Part shown: piece after piece, positions 1 to 6,275 of the stretch
Position numbering within the stretch: position 1 is the stretch's first letter
How the letters are laid out: the number at the start of each line of letters is the position of its first letter
Assembly: GCF_004323735.1 (NCBI RefSeq)
Contig: NZ_CP036455.1
Span: forward strand, 3,157,101-3,221,100
Direction of reading: 5' to 3'
From: Streptomonospora litoralis
GTDB lineage: Bacteria; Actinomycetota; Actinomycetes; Streptosporangiales; Streptosporangiaceae
DNA: 64,000 nucleotides
The notes under the pieces: generated by a model
The model's database searches: none
What the model was told of the DNA's origin: nothing
What the model saw: the letters and a program-made list of their open reading frames with translations, nothing else
Made by a program: the position numbers and the translations under genes

Positions 1-252
1 CGCAGCCGGCAAGCGCTTGGGACGGGGCGGCCTCGGCGGCATGGACGGCACCTGAAGACGGATAACGTGAAAATCGGCAGGATTTTCTTAGACGTCACGA
101 CACGAGCACCTTTCCCTCGTGTCGCGACGGCGGCCGCAGCTACTGCGGCGTACTCTCGTAAATACAGCCCACCTCGCCGATTGGTCTGAACCACAACGGC
201 GCCGACGGCGAGGACGGGACGCGGGGACGCATCGAGAACGGGTGGAAAGAAC
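1..252 (+). other. Left edge and leader of the GNAT gene
   Basis: Reading from base 2, a short open frame runs to a TGA at 53-55 and could be the 3' end of a gene lying mostly outside the window; it is too short to identify. It is followed by a perfect 7-bp inverted repeat, GAAAATC (69-75) and GATTTTC (81-87), with a 5-base loop and a short T stretch. This could be a weak terminator or an operator. A second small palindromic motif, TGGTCTGAACCA, lies near 181-192, upstream of the GNAT gene. No gene is convincing between 56 and 252. Confidence 0.25.
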
Positions 253-807
253 ATGGAAACTTCGTTGGCGGCCAAAACACACGGTGGAGTTCCGACGCTG
301 CGCTTCCGCTACCTGGGACCCGCCGATGTAGACGAGCTCGCCGGCCTGTGGGCGGCGCTGCACGAGCAGCACACGGCCACGGCGCCGCACCTCGAAGACA
401 TCATCACCCGCGTGAACGCCGACGAGTCCTGGCGCCGCCGCCGGGCGCAGTACCTGGCCTGGCTGCACGAGCCCGAGACCATTGCCGTGGTCGCCGAGCG
501 CGGGGGCGAGGCGGTCGGCTACGCCATGGTCACCATCCGCGAGAACCAGCAGGGCTCCTGGGACCGGGGCAGCCGGGTCGCCGTCGTGCAGACCCTCTCG
601 GTTCACCCCGACCACGCCGGCACGGGTGTGGGATCGGGCCTGCTGGAGGAGCTGCGCCGCCAGGTCGGCGCCATGGGCATCCACGACCTGGAACTGACCG
701 CACTCGCCACCAGCTCCGAGGACATCCGCTTCTTCGAGCAGGAGGGCTTCCGGCCCTTCGTGACGACGATGGTCAGCCGCATCGGGGCCTTCGGCGGCCA
801 CGACTGA
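253..807 (+). CDS. GNAT-family N-acetyltransferase
   Basis: This 184-residue protein has the GCN5-related acetyltransferase fold, which moves an acetyl group from acetyl-CoA to an amine. The acetyl-CoA site is visible at about residues 111-135: a strand ending in SVHP, then HAGTGVGSGL in place of the usual R/Q-x-x-G-x-G/A loop. Motif B follows around 146-168 with FFEQEGF. Residues 15-95 form the variable substrate-binding half. The ATG at 253 is preceded by GGAAAG at a good distance. The gene stands alone, ending before a convergent MerR gene. The substrate cannot be predicted. Family call is firm, function open. Confidence 0.85.
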   Translation: METSLAAKTHGGVPTLRFRYLGPADVDELAGLWAALHEQHTATAPHLEDIITRVNADESWRRRRAQYLAWLHEPETIAVVAERGGEAVGYAMVTIRENQQGSWDRGSRVAVVQTLSVHPDHAGTGVGSGLLEELRRQVGAMGIHDLELTALATSSEDIRFFEQEGFRPFVTTMVSRIGAFGGHD

Positions 808-885
808 GGCCCCTTTCCCGGAAGGGTTCCTGATCACGGCGCAAGAGGTTCCCGGTGCGGTCGTCGCGCAGCCGACCCGGCGCGC

Positions 886-1332
886 TCACGCCTCGCCGGC
901 GCCGCGGCCCGGCGGCGCGCTCGGGGGCGCAGCCGGGTCGGCGGAGGCGGCCGCCCCACCCAGGTGGGCGTCGTAGACACCGATCTTGCGGTCCAGGTAG
1001 CCCACGGTGGACGCCAACCTGTCCATCTCCGCACACAGCCGCATCCGGTGCTCGGCCAGCATGGCGCGACGCCGCTCCATCGTCTCGGGCCCGCTGCGGA
1101 CCAGCTCCGCGTAGTCCAGCATCTCTTGAATGGACATTCCCGTGCCCCGCAGCCGGTTGACCAGCTCCAACCGCTCCAGTTCCGGTTCGCCGTAGAGGCG
1201 CTGTCCCGACGCCGAACGCGGTACCGGGTCGATGAGCCCGATGCGCTCGTAGTACCGCAGCGTGTCGATCGTGAGGCCGCTGCGTTCAGCGGCTTCGGAA
1301 ACGGTGAGGCGACGTACCGGCGCGTTGCTCAT
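886..1332 (-). CDS. MerR-family transcriptional regulator
   Basis: This 148-residue protein is a MerR-type activator/repressor. The N-terminal winged helix-turn-helix (about residues 8-75) contains the typical run TIDTLRYYERIGLI followed by GQRLYGEPELERL. A helical dimerisation segment spans about 76-125, with an Ala/Pro-rich tail. There is no cysteine pattern typical of metal-sensing MerR proteins. The single Cys (near 100) lies in the dimer helix, so an organic or redox signal, or none, is more likely. The frame stays open far upstream on this strand, but the MerR domain starts at once from the ATG at 1332, and everything beyond is repeat-island DNA. The target promoter is unknown; no oxidoreductase partner is adjacent. 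Confidence 0.88.
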   Translation of the reverse strand: MSNAPVRRLTVSEAAERSGLTIDTLRYYERIGLIDPVPRSASGQRLYGEPELERLELVNRLRGTGMSIQEMLDYAELVRSGPETMERRRAMLAEHRMRLCAEMDRLASTVGYLDRKIGVYDAHLGGAAASADPAAPPSAPPGRGAGEA

Positions 1333-1424
1333 ACCCGCGAATCTAGCCCCCGCCCCCGCATCGCCGGTGGCGCGCCCGCGGGGAGAACAGCCACCGGCGC
1401 CGAAGACACGTTGGGCGAAGCGCC

Positions 1425-1720
1425 CGCCGGTGGCGGTTGCGGCGGGGCGGCCCCGGCCCGCTGGGCGGCCTTGTCGGTCTGCCGGGCAACGGGCGGACTT
1501 GACTGAAAAGCGGCGGCGAGGGCGGCGGACGGTCGGGCCCGCACCCATCGGGTCGGGTGCCCGCCGGTTGCGCTGGCCGACGGTTGCGGCCCGGCTCCAC
1601 TCGGCGGCCTTGTGATCTGCCGAGTGGCGGGTGGTCTGACGGGGAACAGCGGCGGCAACGGTGGCCACGGGGCCGGGCCCGCGCCCACCGCACCCGGTGC
1701 CCGCCGGTGGCGGTGGGCGG
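1425..1720 (+). repeat. Two tandem copies of a ~140-bp GC-rich intergenic repeat unit
   Basis: Two related copies (about 1425-1565 and 1565-1720) share the landmarks GGCGGCCTTGT, a CTGCCG core, a GAAAAGCGGCGGC or GGAACAGCGGCGGC block, CGGGCCCGC and GGTGCCCGCCGG. The same unit recurs inverted at 2400-2560 and 51965-52250, and direct at 34735-34895 and 51230-51385. Long spurious open frames cross it because of GC content, but none has a recognisable domain. Confidence 0.75.
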
Positions 1721-1935
1721 CGAACGCGGTGGGGCCGGGCCCGCGGTGGTCGGCGGCGGTCATGCAGCCGGATCGGGGCCCACGAGATGCACGTACGTGC
1801 GGCGGCGTCCGCCTCGGCGCCCTCCGAGGCGCCACCCGCGCACGGCCATTTCGCGATACGAAACAATGCGGGGCTTTTTGTCCGTCAATGCCTGATTTCA
1901 CGGTGGGCCCGCGTCCGCGCCCGCGCCGCGGCGGC
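1720..1935 (+). repeat. Conserved ~210-bp non-coding module (copy 1)
   Basis: This stretch aligns by eye at roughly 80-85% identity with 51395-51605. Shared landmarks are GGCGGCGGTCATGCAGCCGG, the 12-bp palindrome GCACGTACGTGC (1788-1799), CGCGATACGAAACA, TTTTGTCC and CGGTGGG. A later block around 2190-2225 (GGCCCGGCC then AACACGGCG) also matches 51640-51665. Small insertions and deletions between the copies shift any reading frame, so I treat it as non-coding. Confidence 0.75.
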
Positions 1936-2264
1936 GACGGCCCACGAAGCGCACCGAATGGCGCGAAAACAGCCCCCGACGTCGACTTTTCGTGCACCTC
2001 GTCGCCACGGCGCCCGCCGACGCCACCCGCAAAACGGGCATAGCCCCCCAAAAGCCCACCCCATTGGGTGGTGGGGCAGTCGGAAGCGACACCCGGGCGC
2101 AACGAGCGACGCGTCGTCGCCCCCGGCCCCCCGATCCGGCGCACCACCGGGCCGCGCGAGCACCCGCAACCGCGCCACACCCCGCGGCCCCCTGCCTGCG
2201 CGGGCCCGGCCACAACACGGCGGCGCCTCTCAGTCCCCGCGCCCGCTACGCCCGACGTTCCGAA

Positions 2265-2350
2265 GTCGACCGCGACGATCGTGGCCAAAATCCCAAAAAA
2301 CGCCGCTGGATCTCGTCATACGGGCACAATCGCCGCGCCGCCCTGCGACA
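2265..2350. repeat. Imperfect hairpin core of repeat island 1
   Basis: GCGACGATCGTGGCC near 2268 can pair, with mismatches, with GGGCACAATCGCCGC near 2333. It sits about 60 bp after the AACACGGCG landmark, the same relative place as the hairpin at 51718-51770 in island 2. It also resembles the hairpin at 61611-61692 (GGCACGATCGCCGC). This is an A/T-richer pocket in very GC-rich DNA, and no gene is present. Confidence 0.45.
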
Positions 2351-2399
2351 TAACGGGCACGCGAGCGCCTCCCGGCTCCCCGCGTCCTCGCCGCCCCCG

Positions 2400-2560
2400 C
2401 CGGGCGCGCCACCGGCGAGCACCCGACCCGGTGACTGCGGGCCCAACCGTCCGCCGCCCTCGCCGCCGCTTTTCAGTCAAGTCCACCCGCCACCCGGCAG
2501 ACCAACAAGGCCGCACAGCCGACCCGAGCCGCCGCTTCTTGTCCAGGGCGCCTGGATCCC
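2400..2560 (-). repeat. Inverted copy of the ~140-bp repeat unit closing island 1
   Basis: On the minus strand this reads like the unit at 1425-1565: GGCCTTGTTGGTCTGCCGGG, then GGACTTGACTGAAAAGCGG, CGGCGGACGG and GGGTGCTCGCCGG. The identity to the first copy over the central 60 bp is very high. Its opposite orientation gives the island long terminal inverted repeats. The rest of the gap to about 2720 shows no gene. Confidence 0.72.
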
Positions 2561-2762
2561 GCCCGGCGCCAAGGCCGCGCAGCCGACCGCAGGCGCCCCC
2601 GCGTGGACGGGACACGCGGAAGTCCGGAACTTCACGTAGTACTACCAGGCCGGCTCCCGGCACTCCTTCACGGTGGTTGCGGCCGCGGCCGCGCCGCAGG
2701 GAGCCGGCAGCGGCCGACCCCCTTGACATCGCTCGGGCCGAACGACAAGCTGCATGCCATCA

Positions 2763-2794
2763 ATCTAATACATTGTTTAACTTGATCTAGTACA
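2763..2794 (+). promoter_or_regulatory. 22-bp-spaced direct repeat upstream of the FMN-binding gene
   Basis: ATCTAATACA (2763-2772) and ATCTAGTACA (2785-2794) are near-identical direct repeats whose starts are 22 bp apart, two helical turns, in an unusually A/T-rich pocket. A TTGACA lies at 2723-2728. The arrangement suggests an operator for a regulator that binds direct repeats. No such regulator is adjacent, so the role is inferred. Confidence 0.4.
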
Positions 2795-2808
2795 AAATGA
2801 GGGCATTG

Positions 2809-3477
2809 ATGGCCGTCCAGCAGAGCCCGCACGACGCCGACTATCCCGCTACCCCGCGCACCACCCCGGCCCGCAAGGCCGACCGCGTCGGCTACGACCG
2901 CACGGGCGTCCACGCCGTTCTCGACGCCGACTACATCTGCCATGTCGGCTTCGTCGCGGACGGCGCGCCGGTCGTGCTGCCCATGCTCTACGCCCGCGTC
3001 GCCGAACGGCTTTATCTGCACGGCTCGACCGGTGCGCGGGCGCTGCACAGCGCCCGCGACGGGCTGCGTGTCTGCGTCACCGTCACGCTGGCCGACGGCA
3101 TCGTCCTCGCGCGCTCGGCGGTACACCACTCGGTGAACTACCGCTCCGTGGTGGCGCACGGTGTGGCCCACCGGGTGGGCGACGCCGCCGAGTGCCGGAC
3201 GGCGCTGGACGCCCTGATCGACGCGCCCTTCCCGGGCCGCTCCGCCGACTGCCGCCCGGCCGACTCCAAGGAACTCGCCAAGACCGCCGTCCTGCGGCTC
3301 GACCTGCGCGAAGTGTCGGCCAAGGTCCGCTCGGGCGGCGTGAACGAGGAACCCGGGGACCGCGACCTGCCCCACTGGGCGGGCGTGGTCCCCGCCCGGC
3401 GCGCCTACGGTCCGCCCGTGCCCGATACCGGATCACCCGGTCCTCTCCCCCACTACCTGCGCGGACTGCCCGCGTAA
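2809..3477 (+). CDS. Pyridoxamine 5'-phosphate oxidase-like FMN split-barrel protein
   Basis: The protein (222 residues from this start) matches the NimA/PNPOx-related family of flavin-nucleotide-binding split barrels. Visible signs are the opening RKADRVGYDRTGVHAVLDA, the strand HVGFVADGAPVVLPMLYARV, the FMN-loop-like LYLHGSTGARAL and NYRSVVAHG. The C-terminal half has KTAVLRLDLREVSAKVRSGG as in the family. Such proteins bind FMN or related flavins; specific reactions are rarely known. An ATG at 2797 in the same frame is possible, but GAGGG at 2799-2803 sits correctly for the ATG at 2809. The direct repeat just upstream suggests specific regulation. Confidence 0.8.
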   Translation: MAVQQSPHDADYPATPRTTPARKADRVGYDRTGVHAVLDADYICHVGFVADGAPVVLPMLYARVAERLYLHGSTGARALHSARDGLRVCVTVTLADGIVLARSAVHHSVNYRSVVAHGVAHRVGDAAECRTALDALIDAPFPGRSADCRPADSKELAKTAVLRLDLREVSAKVRSGGVNEEPGDRDLPHWAGVVPARRAYGPPVPDTGSPGPLPHYLRGLPA

Positions 3478-3527
3478 GGCCGCGGCCCGCGCGCCGCAAC
3501 GGCGGGGCGCCGGCGGCGTCGGAGCAC

Positions 3528-3533
3528 TAGGCT
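3528..3533 (+). promoter_or_regulatory. Leaderless -10 box for the zinc-motif coiled-coil gene
   Basis: TAGGCT ends 7 nt before the GTG at 3541, and no Shine-Dalgarno sequence is present. This is the usual geometry of an actinobacterial leaderless promoter. Confidence 0.5.
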
Positions 3534-3540
3534 CGGCACC

Positions 3541-4779
3541 GTGGCACCAAGCGACGCGAACACCTGCAACTTTCCCGGCTGCTCCCGAAGCGTGCCGCGC
3601 AGCTCCGCGCCCGGGCGCCCGCCGCAGTACTGCGACCTGCCCGAGCACACCCGGTGGCGCGCCTGGCGGGAGCGCCAGCGCCAGCAGGAGCAGACCGACG
3701 GGCAGGCCGGGCAGGATTCCGCGGCGGCCGACACCGCCGCGCCGACCGCCGCCCCGGCGGTCGCGACACCGGTCAGCGACGCGCGGTTGCGCGCGGACGA
3801 ACTGCTCACCCGCTTCTCGGTGCAGGCCGAGCAGCTCGCCGCCACGCTGGGCTCCGCTCGTGAGGCGTTCGCCGCCATGACCGACCCGGCCGGAGTCGAG
3901 GCGCAGGTGGAGGCGGCGCGCCTCGACGCCGCGCGCAGAGTGGCCGACGCGGAGTCGGCGCGCCTGGAGGCCGACAACCGGCGCCGCGCCGCCGAAGCCT
4001 CGCGCGCCGACGCCGACGACGCCGCCGCGTCCGCCGTGGCGGCGGCCGGAGCGGCCGAGCGGATGGCCGACCAGGCCCGCACCCGACGCGATGCCGCCGA
4101 GTCGGAGCGCGACGGCGCAGCCGCCGACGCCGACAGCGCCCGTGCCGAGCGGGCCGCTGCGCACGTGGAGTACGAGGCCGGACTCGCCCAAGCCCAGCAC
4201 CGCATCGACGCGACCGAACACGCCGCCGAGCAGCGCGTGGAGGCAGAGCGGCGGCGCGCGGCCGACGAGCTGGCCGAGGTCCGCGAGCGCGCCCGCGCCG
4301 AGGAGGCGGCGCTGCGCGAGCGGCTGTCCGAGCAGAACCGGCTCGCCGACGCGGCCGCCGAACGCGCCGACGACGCCGAGCGGCGCGCCGGGGAGTCCCG
4401 GCTGCGCGCCGAGCGGGGGGAGGCCGAGGCGGCGGATGCGCGCGGCCGCGCCGACGACCTTGCGGCCGAGCGCGACAGGCTTTCAGCTGCGCTGGAGCAG
4501 GAGCGCGGCGCCGCCGCCGAGGAGCGCGAGCGCCACCGCGCCGAGCTGGATCGCCGCGAGGCCGCGGCCGCCGACTCCCTCGCCGAGGCCAAGCAGGACG
4601 CCGCTGCGCGCCTGGCGGCGGTGGACGACGCCCGCGCCCAGGCGCTGCGCCGTGCCGAACGCGCCGAGGCGCAGCTGGACGAGGCGCTGGCCGACCTCAA
4701 ACAGATGCGCGGCTTGGGCGCCGCCGAGCCCGCACCGGTGCCGCGTTCCGACACCGGCGGCACCGCCGGGCCGGGCTGA
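3541..4779 (+). CDS. Zinc-motif N-terminus fused to a long Ala/Glu/Arg-rich coiled coil
   Basis: This 412-residue protein has no family I can name with confidence. Residues 9-36 carry a compact Cys/His set, C9-x4-C14-x16-C31-x4-H36, which could hold one zinc ion. From about residue 75 to 400 the sequence is almost continuously heptad-like and rich in Ala, Glu, Arg and Asp, with almost no hydrophobic core, predicting a very long coiled coil. KfrA-like plasmid proteins and DNA-binding coiled-coil proteins have a broadly similar layout, but there is no clear helix-turn-helix here. The GTG at 3541 is chosen because of the -10 box 7 nt upstream and because it keeps the Cys cluster. Function unknown; a structural or nucleoid-associated role is a guess. 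Confidence 0.75.
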   Translation: MAPSDANTCNFPGCSRSVPRSSAPGRPPQYCDLPEHTRWRAWRERQRQQEQTDGQAGQDSAAADTAAPTAAPAVATPVSDARLRADELLTRFSVQAEQLAATLGSAREAFAAMTDPAGVEAQVEAARLDAARRVADAESARLEADNRRRAAEASRADADDAAASAVAAAGAAERMADQARTRRDAAESERDGAAADADSARAERAAAHVEYEAGLAQAQHRIDATEHAAEQRVEAERRRAADELAEVRERARAEEAALRERLSEQNRLADAAAERADDAERRAGESRLRAERGEAEAADARGRADDLAAERDRLSAALEQERGAAAEERERHRAELDRREAAAADSLAEAKQDAAARLAAVDDARAQALRRAERAEAQLDEALADLKQMRGLGAAEPAPVPRSDTGGTAGPG

Positions 4780-4854
4780 CACGGCGGCGCGGCCGGGAGC
4801 GCCGCCCGCGCGCGAAAGTGCGGGGACGGGCCCGCGGCCGCAGCGGTGCGGCGC

Positions 4855-4872
4855 TAGAGTTTGGTCTAGACC
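4855..4872 (+). promoter_or_regulatory. Promoter with overlapping palindromic operator for the cyclase gene
   Basis: A -10-like TAGAGT (4855-4860) is followed at once by the perfect 10-bp palindrome GGTCTAGACC (4863-4872), where transcription would start. A GGTC...GACC dyad is typical of GntR/FadR-type sites. A repressor bound here would block initiation. The cognate regulator is unknown. Confidence 0.4.
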
Positions 4873-4936
4873 TCTGCCCCCGACTCGGGGGCGGCGATCC
4901 CGGGAACGCAGCGACGGCAGGAAAGAGGGCGGAGCA

Positions 4937-5608
4937 ATGACGCAGCTGGTCGACGTCAGCCACCAGATCGCGGCGGGCATGACCACCTACCCCGGCCTGC
5001 CGGGGCCGGTCATCGAGGAGCACATCTCCTTCGAGGAGTCCCAGGCGAACTACGCCCAGGGCACCGAGTTCACCATCGGCCGCATCTCGCTCGTCTCCAA
5101 CACCGGCACCTACCTCGACACCCCCGCTCACCGCTACCGCGACGGCGCCGATCTCGCCGACCTGGACCTGGAGAAGGTCGCCGACCTGCCGGGCGTGGTG
5201 ATCGACGCGCCGCACGGCGGCGAGCGCGCGATCACCGCCGAGGCGGTCAAGGGGATCGACGTAGCCGGACGCGCGGTCCTCCTGCGCACCGGCTGGGACC
5301 GGCACTGGCGCTCCGAGCAGTACGGTTCGCCCGAGCACCCCTACCTCGCCGCCGACGCGGCGCGGGTGCTGGCCGACGCCGGAGCCGCGCTCGTGGGCAT
5401 CGACTCGGTCAACGTCGACGACACCTCACAGCAGAGCCAGGGGTCCCGGCCGGTGCACTCGCTGCTGCTCGCCGCAGGCATCCCCGTCGTCGAGCACCTG
5501 TGCCTGCTGGACCGGCTGCCCGAGACCGGCTTCTCCTTCTTCGCCGTACCGGTGAAAATCCGCGGACTCGCCACCTTCCCGGTCCGCGCGTTCGCCCTGG
5601 TGCGGTAA
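4937..5608 (+). CDS. Cyclase/kynurenine-formamidase-like metal hydrolase
   Basis: This 223-residue protein belongs to the cyclase family (kynurenine formamidase, isatin hydrolase relatives), which usually hydrolyse amide bonds in small cyclic or aromatic substrates with bound metal. It opens with VDVSHQIAAGMTTYPG, as the family does. The metal motif normally reads H-x-G-T/A-H-x-D-x-P-x-H; here it is NTGTYLDTPAHRY, keeping Asp and the last His but with Asn and Tyr in place of the first two His. That variant is, from memory, a recognised actinobacterial subgroup, so substrate and even activity are uncertain. A purine-rich ribosome site (GGAAAGAGGGCGG) precedes the ATG at 4937. It stands alone downstream of its own palindrome-bearing promoter. 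Confidence 0.82.
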   Translation: MTQLVDVSHQIAAGMTTYPGLPGPVIEEHISFEESQANYAQGTEFTIGRISLVSNTGTYLDTPAHRYRDGADLADLDLEKVADLPGVVIDAPHGGERAITAEAVKGIDVAGRAVLLRTGWDRHWRSEQYGSPEHPYLAADAARVLADAGAALVGIDSVNVDDTSQQSQGSRPVHSLLLAAGIPVVEHLCLLDRLPETGFSFFAVPVKIRGLATFPVRAFALVR

Positions 5609-5670
5609 CCGCCCGCCGCCCGGGCGCGTGGGGCCGCCGGCCGGTCCGGGCGCTCGGGCGGCGGTCGGCC

Positions 5671-6168
5671 TCAGCCCAGGACGCGGGACAGAAACGTCCC
5701 CACCCGCGAGGCCGTCCGCTCGATCTGCTCATCGAGGGTCATGTCCTCGGGCAGGCGTCCGCCCGCGGCGGGGGACTTGATGCCGCGGACGTACAACGGG
5801 CATGCCAGATCGGCGCACATGTGCACCCCCGCCGAGTCGCCCTGGCGGCCCGCCGCGCCGGCCTTGCGGGCGCTCATCAGTTCCACCCCGCCCGCCGGAT
5901 GGCTCGTCACGCACAACGAGCACAGACTGCGCCGGGTGACGTCGCGCGTGCGCCGGGCCGCCGAGCGCAGGACGACTCCCACCAACCGGGAGCCGTGCTC
6001 GCCCACGAGGTAGCCCCGGTCCGGCGCGGCCGGATCGCGCCATCCCAGAAAGTCCAAGTCGTCCCACGGGAGGTCGGCGAGGTCGCGGAGTACGGGCAGC
6101 CGCTTGGCCTCGCCCTTGGAGCAGTTGACGAAGGAGGCGCGGATATCGGATTCGGTTGCCGGATTCAC
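5671..6168 (-). CDS. FBP-domain protein with treble-clef zinc motif
   Basis: The 165-residue protein resembles the FBP C-terminal treble-clef family, related to the zinc domain of the FusB-type proteins that bind elongation factor G. The zinc ligands are visible as SLCSLC in the middle and HMCADLAC near residue 125, with the family-typical VGVVLR before and MTLDEQIERTASRVGTFL at the end. The start is set at the GTG at 6168, which gives VNPATESDIRASF, the expected beginning; the frame extends 37 residues further upstream to an ATG but without family similarity. A ribosome-associated role is inferred from the family only. Confidence 0.75.
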   Translation of the reverse strand: MNPATESDIRASFVNCSKGEAKRLPVLRDLADLPWDDLDFLGWRDPAAPDRGYLVGEHGSRLVGVVLRSAARRTRDVTRRSLCSLCVTSHPAGGVELMSARKAGAAGRQGDSAGVHMCADLACPLYVRGIKSPAAGGRLPEDMTLDEQIERTASRVGTFLSRVLG

Positions 6169-6275
6169 GTTCGCGGACGCTAGCAACGCCCGCGAACGAG
6201 CCACAATCGGTTTTCCGGCCGGACACGTGCCGATGCCCGGCGCGGCGCCCGCCCGAAGGCGCCGCGCCGCCGGCC

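Noticed and set aside
119-331. 70-residue plus-strand frame overlapping the GNAT gene start
   Set aside because: Arg-rich, no ribosome site, overlaps the GNAT coding region in another frame.
1329-2288. Long minus-strand open frame (319 residues) across repeat island 1
   Set aside because: Composition is Arg/Pro/Ala/Gly noise typical of GC-rich DNA in the wrong frame; a similar peptide appears in island 2 but small indels shift the frame between copies, so nucleotide rather than protein conservation explains it.
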